NCBI GenBank assembly: GCA_943326975.2
Contig: CALPVI020000027.1
Span: 1 to 11,216, forward strand
Source: Actinomyces viscosus
GTDB lineage: Bacteria; Bacteroidota; Bacteroidia; Flavobacteriales_D; Crocinitomicaceae
Reading direction: 5' to 3'
Length of the DNA: 11,216 nt
Shown here: positions 1 to 7,243 of the stretch, in pieces
Layout of the letters: the number at the start of each line of letters is the position of its first letter
How positions within the stretch are numbered: position 1 is the first letter of the stretch
Made by a program: the position numbers and the translations under genes
The notes under the pieces: generated by a model
Told to the model about the DNA's origin: nothing
Databases searched by the model: none
The model's input: the letters and a program-made list of their open reading frames with translations, nothing else

Positions 1-1328
1 GTGGGATTGGTATGTCTGCTTTGGCAAGATATTTTAAATCACTCGGTTGGAAGGTTGGAGGATATGATAAAACCCCTACAGCTTTAACGACTGCCTTGAT
101 AGAAGAAGGTATTGATATTCATTTTGAAGATTTTGGAACTAATATCCAAGAAGAATACAGAGATAAACATACAACATTAGTCATATATACTCCTGCTATT
201 CCTAAAAGTCATGGAGAACTTAATTATTTTATTGATAATCAATTTCCTTTATATAAGCGCTCTCAGGTTTTAGGTATTATTACTGCAAATTCAAAAGGTT
301 TAGGAGTTGCGGGAACACATGGGAAAACAACTACAAGTACTCTACTTGCTCATATTCTAAATGAAACTGAAGATGGTTGTAATGCTTTTTTAGGGGGAAT
401 TTCAAGTAATTTCAATTCAAATTTAGTTACTTCATCAAAAAGTGATTTTACTGTTGTTGAAGCAGATGAATTTGATCGCTCATTTTTACAATTAACTCCT
501 TTTGCGTCAATTATTACATCAACAGATGCAGATCATTTGGATATTTATGGTGATGCAACTGTTTTTTTGAAAGGATTTCAAGATTATGCAAACCTAATAT
601 CTAAAGATGGATTTTTAATTTTACGTAAAGGTCTAAATTTGAATTCTCAAGCACCTATTTTCACCTATGCAGTTGAAGATGATTCTGCTGATTTTGTTGC
701 TAAGAATCTTCGATTTATTGAAGAGAAATTTTTATTTGATATTTCATTTCCAGAAGGAAATTGGACTGATATTGAATTTGGTTTACCTGGAATCCATAAT
801 GCTGAAAATGCATTGGCTTGTATCGCCTTATTGTTAAAATTAGGTTTTTCTGAACAAGAAATTAGAAAAGGATTAAAAACTTTTAAAGGAGTTAAAAGAC
901 GTTTTGAATACCATATTAAATCTAATGATTTAGTGTATGTTGATGATTATGCTCATCACCCTACTGAAATACAAGCATTAGTTTCATCTATTAGATTGCT
1001 TTATCCTTCGAAGAAGATAACAGGTGTTTTTCAACCTCATTTATTTTCAAGAACAAGAGATTTTATTGATGATTTTGCAAAAGAATTATCGAAATTAGAT
1101 GAAATTATTTTAATGCCCATTTATCCAGCAAGAGAAGAACCAATTGAAGGTGTTTCGAGTCAAGTACTACTAGATAAAATTCAAAATAATAATAAAATTT
1201 TATTGACTCCTTTGGAAGTTTTAGAACGATTAAAAGACCTTAAAGAAGGGGTGGTTTTAACAATCGGTGCTGGAGATATCGATAAATTGATTCAACCTTT
1301 AAAATTTAATTTATCAAATACTAATTAA
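1..1328 (+). CDS. murC: UDP-N-acetylmuramate--L-alanine ligase MurC, 5'-truncated
   Basis: MurC is the cytoplasmic ligase that uses ATP to join L-alanine to UDP-MurNAc, the first step of building the peptidoglycan stem peptide. The reading frame is open to the left edge. Codons at 3-11 read Gly-Ile-Gly just before the Met at 12, matching the family's N-terminal Rossmann motif GIGMSALA, so that Met is internal and only a short N-terminal piece is missing. Counting from that Met, the Mur-ligase ATP loop GTHGKTT is at 101-107, the acidic metal and nucleotide region VEADEFDRSF at 149-158, the TDADHLDIYG stretch at 171-180, GIHNAEN at 260-266, and DDYAHHPTEI with QPHLFSRTRDF in the C-terminal domain at 311-320 and 341-351. 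DDYAHHPTE separates MurC from MurD, MurE and MurF. The position directly before ftsQ is the usual one in Bacteroidota dcw clusters. The 3' end is intact (TAA at 1326-1328). Confidence 0.97.
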   Translation, partial: GIGMSALARYFKSLGWKVGGYDKTPTALTTALIEEGIDIHFEDFGTNIQEEYRDKHTTLVIYTPAIPKSHGELNYFIDNQFPLYKRSQVLGIITANSKGLGVAGTHGKTTTSTLLAHILNETEDGCNAFLGGISSNFNSNLVTSSKSDFTVVEADEFDRSFLQLTPFASIITSTDADHLDIYGDATVFLKGFQDYANLISKDGFLILRKGLNLNSQAPIFTYAVEDDSADFVAKNLRFIEEKFLFDISFPEGNWTDIEFGLPGIHNAENALACIALLLKLGFSEQEIRKGLKTFKGVKRRFEYHIKSNDLVYVDDYAHHPTEIQALVSSIRLLYPSKKITGVFQPHLFSRTRDFIDDFAKELSKLDEIILMPIYPAREEPIEGVSSQVLLDKIQNNNKILLTPLEVLERLKDLKEGVVLTIGAGDIDKLIQPLKFNLSNTN

Positions 1329-1337
1329 ATTACACAA

Positions 1338-2135
1338 ATGAAGAAATGGCTTAAAATAGCAGCTTGGTCAGCGTTTTTCTTGACGGTAATTATTTTACTG
1401 TTTAGGGTTCGTTCTGCGCAAGATAATTTTGTTATCGATAAGCCAAATATTATCATTCATGTGAATGGTGAAAATGCATTTTTGACAGAAGATGAACTCT
1501 ACACACGTTTGAAACGAAAAGGGTTAATTTATGTTGGACAAAATTCAGCTCAATTAAATACCAATAAAATTGAATCTTACTTGCGCTCAATGACAGAAGT
1601 GAAAGATGCAAGAGTTTTTAAAAAAATTGGAGGTGTTTGGACGGTAGAAGTTGAGATTAGAAAACCGATTGCACGAATTTTTAACATGTATGGTGAAACT
1701 TTTTACTTAGATGACTTAGGGTACATTATGGCGCCATCAACACTTTATACCGCTCGTGTTGTGGTTGTTACGGGTTCGATACCTGATAAATTATCCTCTC
1801 CACCGGTCGAAAAAATAATTAACAATGCATCCTTGAAAAGTATTCGAAAAATTGATGATGTGTATCGAATTTCGCATTATGTTTGTAATGATCCCTTACT
1901 CCGATCTTTGATTGGACAAATACACCGTAAAGTTAACGGTGATTTTGTATTGATACCAGAGGTAGGAGGGCAAAGAATTATTTTCGGAACAGCGTATTCG
2001 GATCAAGAAGTTAGAGAGAAGTTTCGTAAATTAAAGATATTCTATATGGAAGCCATACCTTACGAAGGTTGGAATAAATATGAAGAGATCAGTTTAAAGT
2101 ACGATAAACAAATAGTTTGTAAGAAAAAGAATTAA
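1338..2135 (+). CDS. ftsQ: Cell division protein FtsQ
   Basis: FtsQ is a bitopic inner-membrane divisome protein. In characterised bacteria its periplasmic part recruits FtsB/FtsL and so connects the FtsZ ring to septal peptidoglycan synthesis. The 265-residue product has a short basic N-terminus (MKKWLK), one membrane helix at about residues 8-23, a POTRA-like region at about 37-110 ending in VEVEIRKPIARIF, and a beta domain behind it (ETFYLDDLGYIMAPS at about 120-134). Sequence similarity to proteobacterial FtsQ is low, so the call rests on topology, length, the EIRKPIARI-type segment and the position between murC and ftsA. The ATG lies 9 bases after murC, after an A-rich leader with no Shine-Dalgarno sequence. 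The gene is probably co-transcribed with its neighbours. The protein has exactly two cysteines, C183 and C261, both predicted periplasmic. Confidence 0.93.
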   Translation: MKKWLKIAAWSAFFLTVIILLFRVRSAQDNFVIDKPNIIIHVNGENAFLTEDELYTRLKRKGLIYVGQNSAQLNTNKIESYLRSMTEVKDARVFKKIGGVWTVEVEIRKPIARIFNMYGETFYLDDLGYIMAPSTLYTARVVVVTGSIPDKLSSPPVEKIINNASLKSIRKIDDVYRISHYVCNDPLLRSLIGQIHRKVNGDFVLIPEVGGQRIIFGTAYSDQEVREKFRKLKIFYMEAIPYEGWNKYEEISLKYDKQIVCKKKN

Positions 2136-2136
2136 T

Positions 2137-3420
2137 ATGTCGAAGTTAGTTGTTGGATTAGATATTGGTACTACAAAAATTGCCTGTTTCGTTGGTAAGA
2201 AAAACGAGCATGGTAAAATAGAAATTTTATCTATGGGGACGAGTGAGTCTTTAGGTGTAACAAGAGGTGTAGTAACGAATATTGAAAGAACAGTTCAATC
2301 TATTCAAGCTGCTGTTCAAGAAGCGCAATCAAGAGTTGATGGCGACTTGTTGATAAGAGTTGTGAATGTTGGGATTGCTGGTCAGCATATTAAAAGTATA
2401 CAACATAGAGGAATTCATACTAGGAATAATACTACAAATGAAATTTCTCAAAAAGATATTGATGCATTAATTGATGATATGCATAAGTTGGTAATGTTAC
2501 CAGGTGAGCAAATTATTACTGTTTTACCTCAGGAGTATATTATCGATAATGAGCAAGGAATTAAAGATCCAATCGGCATGATGGGGGTTCGTTTAGAAGC
2601 GAATTTTCATATAATTATTGGTAATGTTGGGGCTTCTATGAATATTAACAAATGTGTTAGTAAAGCAGGTTTAGAAGTGAAAGACATTATACTTGAGCCA
2701 ATTGCTTCAGCAGATGCAGTTTTATCTGATGAAGAAAAAGAAGCAGGTGTAGTATTAGTTGATATAGGTGGTGGTACTACAGATGTTGCTATTTTTCATG
2801 AAGGAATTATTCGTCATACGGCAGTTATACCTTTTGGTGGAAATATCATCACTGAGGACATCAAAGAAGGTTGTACAATAATGAAACGTCAGGCTGAGCA
2901 ATTAAAAGTTAGATTTGGATCTGCTTTAGCAAGTGAAAGTCAAGAAAACGAAATAGTTTGTATACCTGGTTTAAGAGGTAGAGAACCGAAAGAAATTTCT
3001 ATTAGAAACTTAGCGAGTATTATACAAGCAAGATTAGAAGAAATTATTGAATTGGTTTATTTCGAAATCAGAAATTCTGGTTATGAGAAAAAATTAATTG
3101 GAGGTATTGTTGTAACTGGTGGTGGTTCACAAATGAAACATATCACTCAGTTATTTGAATATATTACAGGAATGGACACGAGAGTTGGATATCCTACTGA
3201 GCATTTAGCAAGTAATAGTCCAATTGAAAACTTAACTAGTCCAATGTATTCTACAGGTATTGGCTTAGTATTGAAAGGATTTGAATCTTCAAATCATGAT
3301 ATTGCAACAACTTTAGGTGGTACAGAGACAAAAGTAAGAGGAACTGAAAAACCAAAAAGAGGTTCATTCTTTGATAAATTGATAAAAAGTACAACTGAAT
3401 TATTTTCAGACGAGGATTAA
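2137..3420 (+). CDS. ftsA: Cell division protein FtsA
   Basis: FtsA is the actin-fold ATPase that tethers FtsZ filaments to the inner face of the membrane and signals to the later division proteins. The 427-residue product shows the actin/Hsp70 signatures in order: phosphate-1 loop GLDIGTTK at 7-14, phosphate-2 loop VDIGGGTTDVAIF at 208-220, and adenosine motif GGIVVTGGGSQM at 322-333. The FtsA-specific 1C subdomain lies between the first two, roughly residues 84-165. A linker follows, then a C-terminal amphipathic segment, SFFDKLIKSTTELF at 410-423, which fits the membrane-targeting helix. The start codon follows the ftsQ stop by 1 base, so translational coupling is likely. Length and motifs are normal and I see no defects. 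Confidence 0.97.
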   Translation: MSKLVVGLDIGTTKIACFVGKKNEHGKIEILSMGTSESLGVTRGVVTNIERTVQSIQAAVQEAQSRVDGDLLIRVVNVGIAGQHIKSIQHRGIHTRNNTTNEISQKDIDALIDDMHKLVMLPGEQIITVLPQEYIIDNEQGIKDPIGMMGVRLEANFHIIIGNVGASMNINKCVSKAGLEVKDIILEPIASADAVLSDEEKEAGVVLVDIGGGTTDVAIFHEGIIRHTAVIPFGGNIITEDIKEGCTIMKRQAEQLKVRFGSALASESQENEIVCIPGLRGREPKEISIRNLASIIQARLEEIIELVYFEIRNSGYEKKLIGGIVVTGGGSQMKHITQLFEYITGMDTRVGYPTEHLASNSPIENLTSPMYSTGIGLVLKGFESSNHDIATTLGGTETKVRGTEKPKRGSFFDKLIKSTTELFSDED

Positions 3421-3459
3421 TAAAAAGATATAATAACAACAAAAAAGAATATAAAGAGT

Positions 3460-5163
3460 ATGGAATTCGATTTACCAAAAGATACATCATCAATAATCAA
3501 AGTTATTGGTGTAGGAGGTGGAGGAAGCAATGCCGTTAATCACATGTATAACCAAGGTATTGTTGGAGTAGATTTTATTGTATGTAATACAGATAGACAA
3601 GCATTGGATATTTCTCCTGTTCCATTGAAAATACAATTAGGTGCTTCTTTAACTGAAGGACGTGGTGCTGGAGCAATTCCAGAAATTGGAAAAAATTCAG
3701 CAATTGAAAATATTGAAGAAATAAAATCATTTTTAAGCAAAGACACTAAAATGGTGTTTGTTACTGCTGGAATGGGTGGAGGTACTGGAACAGGTGCTGC
3801 TCCAGTTATTGCGCAGGTAGCAAAGGAAATGGGTATTTTAACAGTAGGTATTGTAACGGTTCCTTTTGGTTTTGAAGGACGTAAACGTCGTCAACAAGCG
3901 GAGGATGGTTTAGATGAAATGCGTAAAAATGTAGATACATTATTGGTTATCAATAATGAAAAATTACGTGAAATCAGCGGAAACTTGACTATCGGAAATG
4001 CATTTATGCAAGCGGATGATGTATTAACAATGGCAGCGAAAGGTATTGCTGAAGTTATATCTGTAACAGGTGCTATCAATGTCGATTTCAATGATGTTAA
4101 TACAGTTATGAAAGATAGCGGTGTTGCAATTATGGGAAGTGCATATGCTGATGGTGATGATAGAGCAACAAAAGCTGTTAAACAAGCATTATCATCTCCT
4201 TTATTGAATGATAACGATATTAGTGGAGCTAAATATGTATTGTTAAATATTACATACGGAGCAAAAGAAGTTTTAATGGATGAGATTACTGAAATCACTG
4301 ACTTTATTCAAGATCAAGCAGGTTCAACTGCAGATGTTATTTGGGGTCATGGTTTTGATGAGTCTTTAGGAGATAAATTATGTGTAACTATCATAGCTAC
4401 TGGATTTAATGCAAGTTCAACTCCTATGACGGGTTTTGAGAAGGCTCCTGAAAGAATCGTAAGACCTTTAGAAGAGGAGCCTAAAAAAGAAATTACTACT
4501 CCATTAGCTTCACCTACTCAAGCTAACGTTTTACCAAAAACAGTTACAGAGTCAGTGAATGAAGTTCCTTTTTTAAAATCTGAAGTTGTAACTCCTGAGG
4601 TACAATCTACTCCAGAAGTACAAACTCAATCATTTGTTGTTGAGAATAAAGTAGAATATGTTCAAGAAACTATTCAACCAGAATTAACTCAAACAGTAAA
4701 AGAAAACGTTTACCCAGAGGAAGCTAAAGCGGAAGTTCCAAATTTATTTGATTGGGAAATTAAAAGTACAACAGTTGTAGATACTGTTGAACCAATTTCT
4801 CTTCCTGTTCAAGAACCAGTTCAAGAGACAGTTAATGGAAAGGTAGTTCATCAATGGGAAGATGAATTAGATCAAAAAGTAAATTTAGATAATTATCAAG
4901 CGCGTCCTGTTTTAACTCAAGAAGAGTCTCAAAGAAGACAACAAGAGCGTTTACAAAGAATTCAAGAATTTACAAATAAGCTTAAAAAAGCTGACGGAAT
5001 TAGTGAATTTGAAAATGAGCCTGCTTTCGTTCGAAGAAATATTCAGTTAGATAATACGAAACATAGTTCAGCAGAAAGAATTAGTCGTTTTGGTGTGAGT
5101 GATTCTGATAATGGAACTACATTAAGAAGCAATAATTCTTTTTTACACGATAACGTTGATTAA
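3460..5163 (+). CDS. ftsZ: Cell division protein FtsZ with long C-terminal linker
   Basis: FtsZ is the tubulin-like GTPase whose filaments form the division ring. The GTPase core covers about residues 12-325: GVGGGGSNAVNHM at 17-29, the tubulin signature GGGTGTGAAP at 106-115, and the T7 synergy loop NVDFNDVNTVM at 207-217 with catalytic Asp209 and Asp212. At 567 residues it is much longer than E. coli FtsZ (383). The extra length is a Pro/Glu/Val/Gln-rich disordered linker (about 330-485) with short degenerate repeats of VQETV and TPEVQ type, a charged helical stretch at 489-511, a segment EPAFVRRN at 520-527 resembling the usual C-terminal binding peptide, and then about 40 more residues ending SNNSFLHDNVD. 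That ending is typical of flavobacterial FtsZ. The ATG gives the family-like N-terminus MEFDLPKD and follows a leader in which 26 of 39 bases are A. Confidence 0.98.
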   Translation: MEFDLPKDTSSIIKVIGVGGGGSNAVNHMYNQGIVGVDFIVCNTDRQALDISPVPLKIQLGASLTEGRGAGAIPEIGKNSAIENIEEIKSFLSKDTKMVFVTAGMGGGTGTGAAPVIAQVAKEMGILTVGIVTVPFGFEGRKRRQQAEDGLDEMRKNVDTLLVINNEKLREISGNLTIGNAFMQADDVLTMAAKGIAEVISVTGAINVDFNDVNTVMKDSGVAIMGSAYADGDDRATKAVKQALSSPLLNDNDISGAKYVLLNITYGAKEVLMDEITEITDFIQDQAGSTADVIWGHGFDESLGDKLCVTIIATGFNASSTPMTGFEKAPERIVRPLEEEPKKEITTPLASPTQANVLPKTVTESVNEVPFLKSEVVTPEVQSTPEVQTQSFVVENKVEYVQETIQPELTQTVKENVYPEEAKAEVPNLFDWEIKSTTVVDTVEPISLPVQEPVQETVNGKVVHQWEDELDQKVNLDNYQARPVLTQEESQRRQQERLQRIQEFTNKLKKADGISEFENEPAFVRRNIQLDNTKHSSAERISRFGVSDSDNGTTLRSNNSFLHDNVD

Positions 5164-5189
5164 TAATAGATTTTAAGACACAAGCTTTT

Positions 5190-5241
5190 AAGAAAGAAGA
5201 CTCAAAGATGATTATTATTAGTCTTGAGTCTTTTTTCTTTT
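5190..5241 (+). terminator. Rho-independent terminator after ftsZ
   Basis: Bases 5190-5205 pair with 5224-5239 as a 16-bp stem with one G-T wobble (5196 with 5233) around an 18-base AT-rich loop. The central 9 bp, AAGACTCAA with TTGAGTCTT, are perfect. A run TTTTTTCTTTT (5231-5241) forms the lower 3' arm and the U-tract. It lies 26 bases beyond the ftsZ stop and should end the division-cluster transcript. Confidence 0.85.
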
Positions 5242-5262
5242 AATCTTTAATCTAACAAAACA

Positions 5263-5709
5263 ATGAGTTTTACAGAAAAAATAAATGCTGATATCAAGAC
5301 AGCAATGTTAGCGAAAGATAAAGAGCGTTTAGCTGCTTTACGTGATATTAAATCGAAATTATTGTTAGAAGCTACATCTGGTTCGGGAGATGTAACTGAA
5401 GAAGCTGCAATGAAAATAGTTTTGAAATTACATAAGCAAAGAATGGAAACTTATGCTTTATATATTGCTCAAAATAGAGAAGATTTAGCAGCCGATGAAT
5501 TATTTCAAGCTAAAGTAATCGAAGAATACATGCCTAAAATGTTATCCGAAGATGAAATTAAGATTGAAGTAGCAGCAGCTATCGAAACGACAGGAGCAAC
5601 TAGTCCACAAGATATGGGGAAAGTAATGGGAGTACTTACAGGTAAATTAGCTGGAAAAGCTGATGGAAAAGTAATTTCTCAATTAGTTAAAGAAGCATTA
5701 GCAAAATAA
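5263..5709 (+). CDS. GatB/YqeY domain protein
   Basis: This 148-residue protein consists of a single YqeY domain, the helical module that also forms the tail of GatB in the tRNA amidotransferase. Stand-alone YqeY proteins are thought to have a tRNA-related role, but the reaction is unsettled. Family features visible are AALRDIKSKL at 24-33, the KQRMETYALYIAQNREDLA stretch at 58-76 (the usual KQR...Y...R.DLA pattern), EEYMPKMLSEDEI at 87-99, and the C-terminal GATSPQDMGKVMG...GKADGKVISQLVKEAL (111-146). Length is normal for the family, with no catalytic GatB core. The start ATG is the first in frame after the preceding terminator, with an A-rich leader (AACAAAACA). The gene follows ftsZ but is separated from it by a strong terminator and has its own terminator, so it probably forms its own transcript. 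I could not find a convincing promoter for it. Confidence 0.94.
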   Translation: MSFTEKINADIKTAMLAKDKERLAALRDIKSKLLLEATSGSGDVTEEAAMKIVLKLHKQRMETYALYIAQNREDLAADELFQAKVIEEYMPKMLSEDEIKIEVAAAIETTGATSPQDMGKVMGVLTGKLAGKADGKVISQLVKEALAK

Positions 5710-5726
5710 AGAAATAAAATACAATT

Positions 5727-5757
5727 AAAAGAGGGCGCAATTGCGCCCTCTTTTTTT
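5727..5757. terminator. Intrinsic terminator after the YqeY-domain gene, possibly bidirectional
   Basis: A perfect 20-base palindrome at 5731-5750 (GAGGGCGC, AATT, GCGCCCTC) is flanked by AAAA at 5727-5730 and a T7 run at 5751-5757. This gives a stem of up to 12 bp with a GC-rich core and a 4-base loop. It starts 17 bases after the stop codon. The A-run on the left becomes a short U-run on the other strand, so some activity in both directions is possible. It stands out as GC-rich against the AT-rich background. Confidence 0.95.
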
Positions 5758-5784
5758 AAACATACTCAATCTTGTAAAGTAAAT

Positions 5785-7242
5785 ATGTTATTTAGTTCAC
5801 CCATATTTTTATATTGCTTTTTGCCAATTACATTATTAATCTATTATCTTTTAATATGGAATGTTAAGTATAGAAATTATTGGTTATTACTAACAAGCGT
5901 TATTTTCTTTGCTTGGGGTGGAGTAAGTTATACTACAATTCTAGTAATTTCTATTTTATTGAATTATTTATTTGGATTAAAAATTCAGAAAAATATTGAT
6001 TCTAAAAGAGGTTATAAATGGTTGTATATTGGTGTAGCAACTAATTTAGCCTTATTAGGTGTTTTTAAATACACTAATTTTATTGTTTATAACATCAATG
6101 ATATATTAGGTTTTTTAGCAATTCCAAAAGTACCTCAATCTAAAATCATATTACCTGTAGGAATCTCTTTTTATACGTTTCATTCCCTTTCTTATTTAGT
6201 TGATATTTATAGAAGAAAGACATTTGCACAAAGAAATATTTTAGATTTATCATTGTATATATGCATGTTTTCACAATTAATTGCAGGTCCAATTATTAGA
6301 TATAGTGATGTATGGACACAATTAAGAGAAAGAACGCATACACTGAATAAATTTTCATATGGTATTGAACGTTTTTTAATAGGTTTAGGTAAAAAAGTTT
6401 TGTTGGCAAATGTTTTTGCACAAGTTGCTGAAAATGTTTTTACAAGTAATCTATTTCAACTCTCGGCACCCAATGCTTGGTTGGGAATGATTTGTTATAG
6501 TTTACAAATCTATTATGATTTTTCAGGATATTCTGATATGGCTATTGGTTTAGGTAGAATGTTTGGATTTGAGTTTTTAGAAAACTTTAATTTCCCTTAT
6601 ATAGCTAAGTCAGTCAAAGAATTTTGGAGAAGATGGCATATGTCATTAGGTACTTTTTTTCGTGATTATGTTTACATTCCATTAGGCGGCAATCAGGTCA
6701 AAGTAAAACGGACCTATATCAACTTAATACTTGTATTTTTTCTAACTGGTTTTTGGCATGGTGCCAATTGGACGTTTATCGTTTGGGGATTATTTCATGG
6801 ATTCTTTATGGTGATTGAGCGTTTAGGATTTGAAAAAATACTTGATAAAATAGGTAGGCCTTTTAATGTAATTTACACTTTGTTAGTTGTAATGTTTGCT
6901 TGGGTATTGTTTAGATCGGCAACAATTGAATCTGCATTTTATTATTGGGAAGCATTATTTAATTTTAATATATCAAATGCAGAAATTATTCGTTTTGAGG
7001 ATTATTTTAATTTAGAATTTGAAATAGCATTAGTGATTGCTTTGCTAGGAGCTTTTGGTTTCTTTAAATGGATTTATACTTATTTCAACGAAGGAATATT
7101 AAATTCTGACAAACCAATAAATAAGACAATTAGTTACACATATCATGTAACATCAGCATTATTTTATGCAGCTATCTTATTTTTTTGTTCTATGTATTTA
7201 ATTGCTGGTACTTACAATCCTTTCATTTATTACCAATTTTAA
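5785..7242 (+). CDS. AlgI-like MBOAT family O-acyltransferase
   Basis: This is a polytopic inner-membrane acyltransferase of the MBOAT family. AlgI-type members move acetyl groups across the membrane and hand them to a partner that O-acetylates a polysaccharide. At 485 residues it has the usual AlgI size, with about 10 or more hydrophobic segments. Family landmarks are the N-terminus MLFSSPIFLYCFLP, LPVGISFYTFHSLSYLVDIYRR (123-144), QLIAGPIIRYSD (164-175), YYDFSGYSDMAIGLGRMFGF (243-262), the hallmark EFWRRWHMSLGTFFRDYVYIPLGG (279-302), and TGFWHGANWTFIVWGLFHG (321-339), where His325 corresponds to the conserved catalytic His. The stop codon is 1 base before the next gene, an AlgJ/AlgX-like partner, so the two are almost certainly co-transcribed. 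Members can also act on alginate, cellulose, teichoic acids or other glycans. There is no alginate synthesis gene here, so the acceptor is unknown. Confidence 0.94.
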   Translation: MLFSSPIFLYCFLPITLLIYYLLIWNVKYRNYWLLLTSVIFFAWGGVSYTTILVISILLNYLFGLKIQKNIDSKRGYKWLYIGVATNLALLGVFKYTNFIVYNINDILGFLAIPKVPQSKIILPVGISFYTFHSLSYLVDIYRRKTFAQRNILDLSLYICMFSQLIAGPIIRYSDVWTQLRERTHTLNKFSYGIERFLIGLGKKVLLANVFAQVAENVFTSNLFQLSAPNAWLGMICYSLQIYYDFSGYSDMAIGLGRMFGFEFLENFNFPYIAKSVKEFWRRWHMSLGTFFRDYVYIPLGGNQVKVKRTYINLILVFFLTGFWHGANWTFIVWGLFHGFFMVIERLGFEKILDKIGRPFNVIYTLLVVMFAWVLFRSATIESAFYYWEALFNFNISNAEIIRFEDYFNLEFEIALVIALLGAFGFFKWIYTYFNEGILNSDKPINKTISYTYHVTSALFYAAILFFCSMYLIAGTYNPFIYYQF

Positions 7243-7243
7243 G

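Noticed and set aside
3251..3493. Open frame of 80 codons on the - strand across the ftsA-ftsZ junction
   Set aside because: The Leu-rich product is the antisense of A-rich coding and leader sequence. There is no sign of an independent gene.
3540..3746. Open frame of 68 codons on the - strand within ftsZ
   Set aside because: It is antisense to the FtsZ nucleotide-binding region and has no supporting feature.
3891..4298. Open frame of 135 codons on the - strand inside ftsZ
   Set aside because: It lies wholly within the conserved GTPase core of FtsZ. Its translation is Ser/Ile/Thr-rich with no recognisable motif, as expected for the antisense of a conserved gene.
7202..7243. Upstream in-frame ATG for the AlgJ/AlgX-like gene
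   Set aside because: It would overlap the MBOAT gene by 41 bases and add 14 residues ahead of a normal basic-hydrophobic N-terminus. The ATG at 7244 fits the operon layout better.
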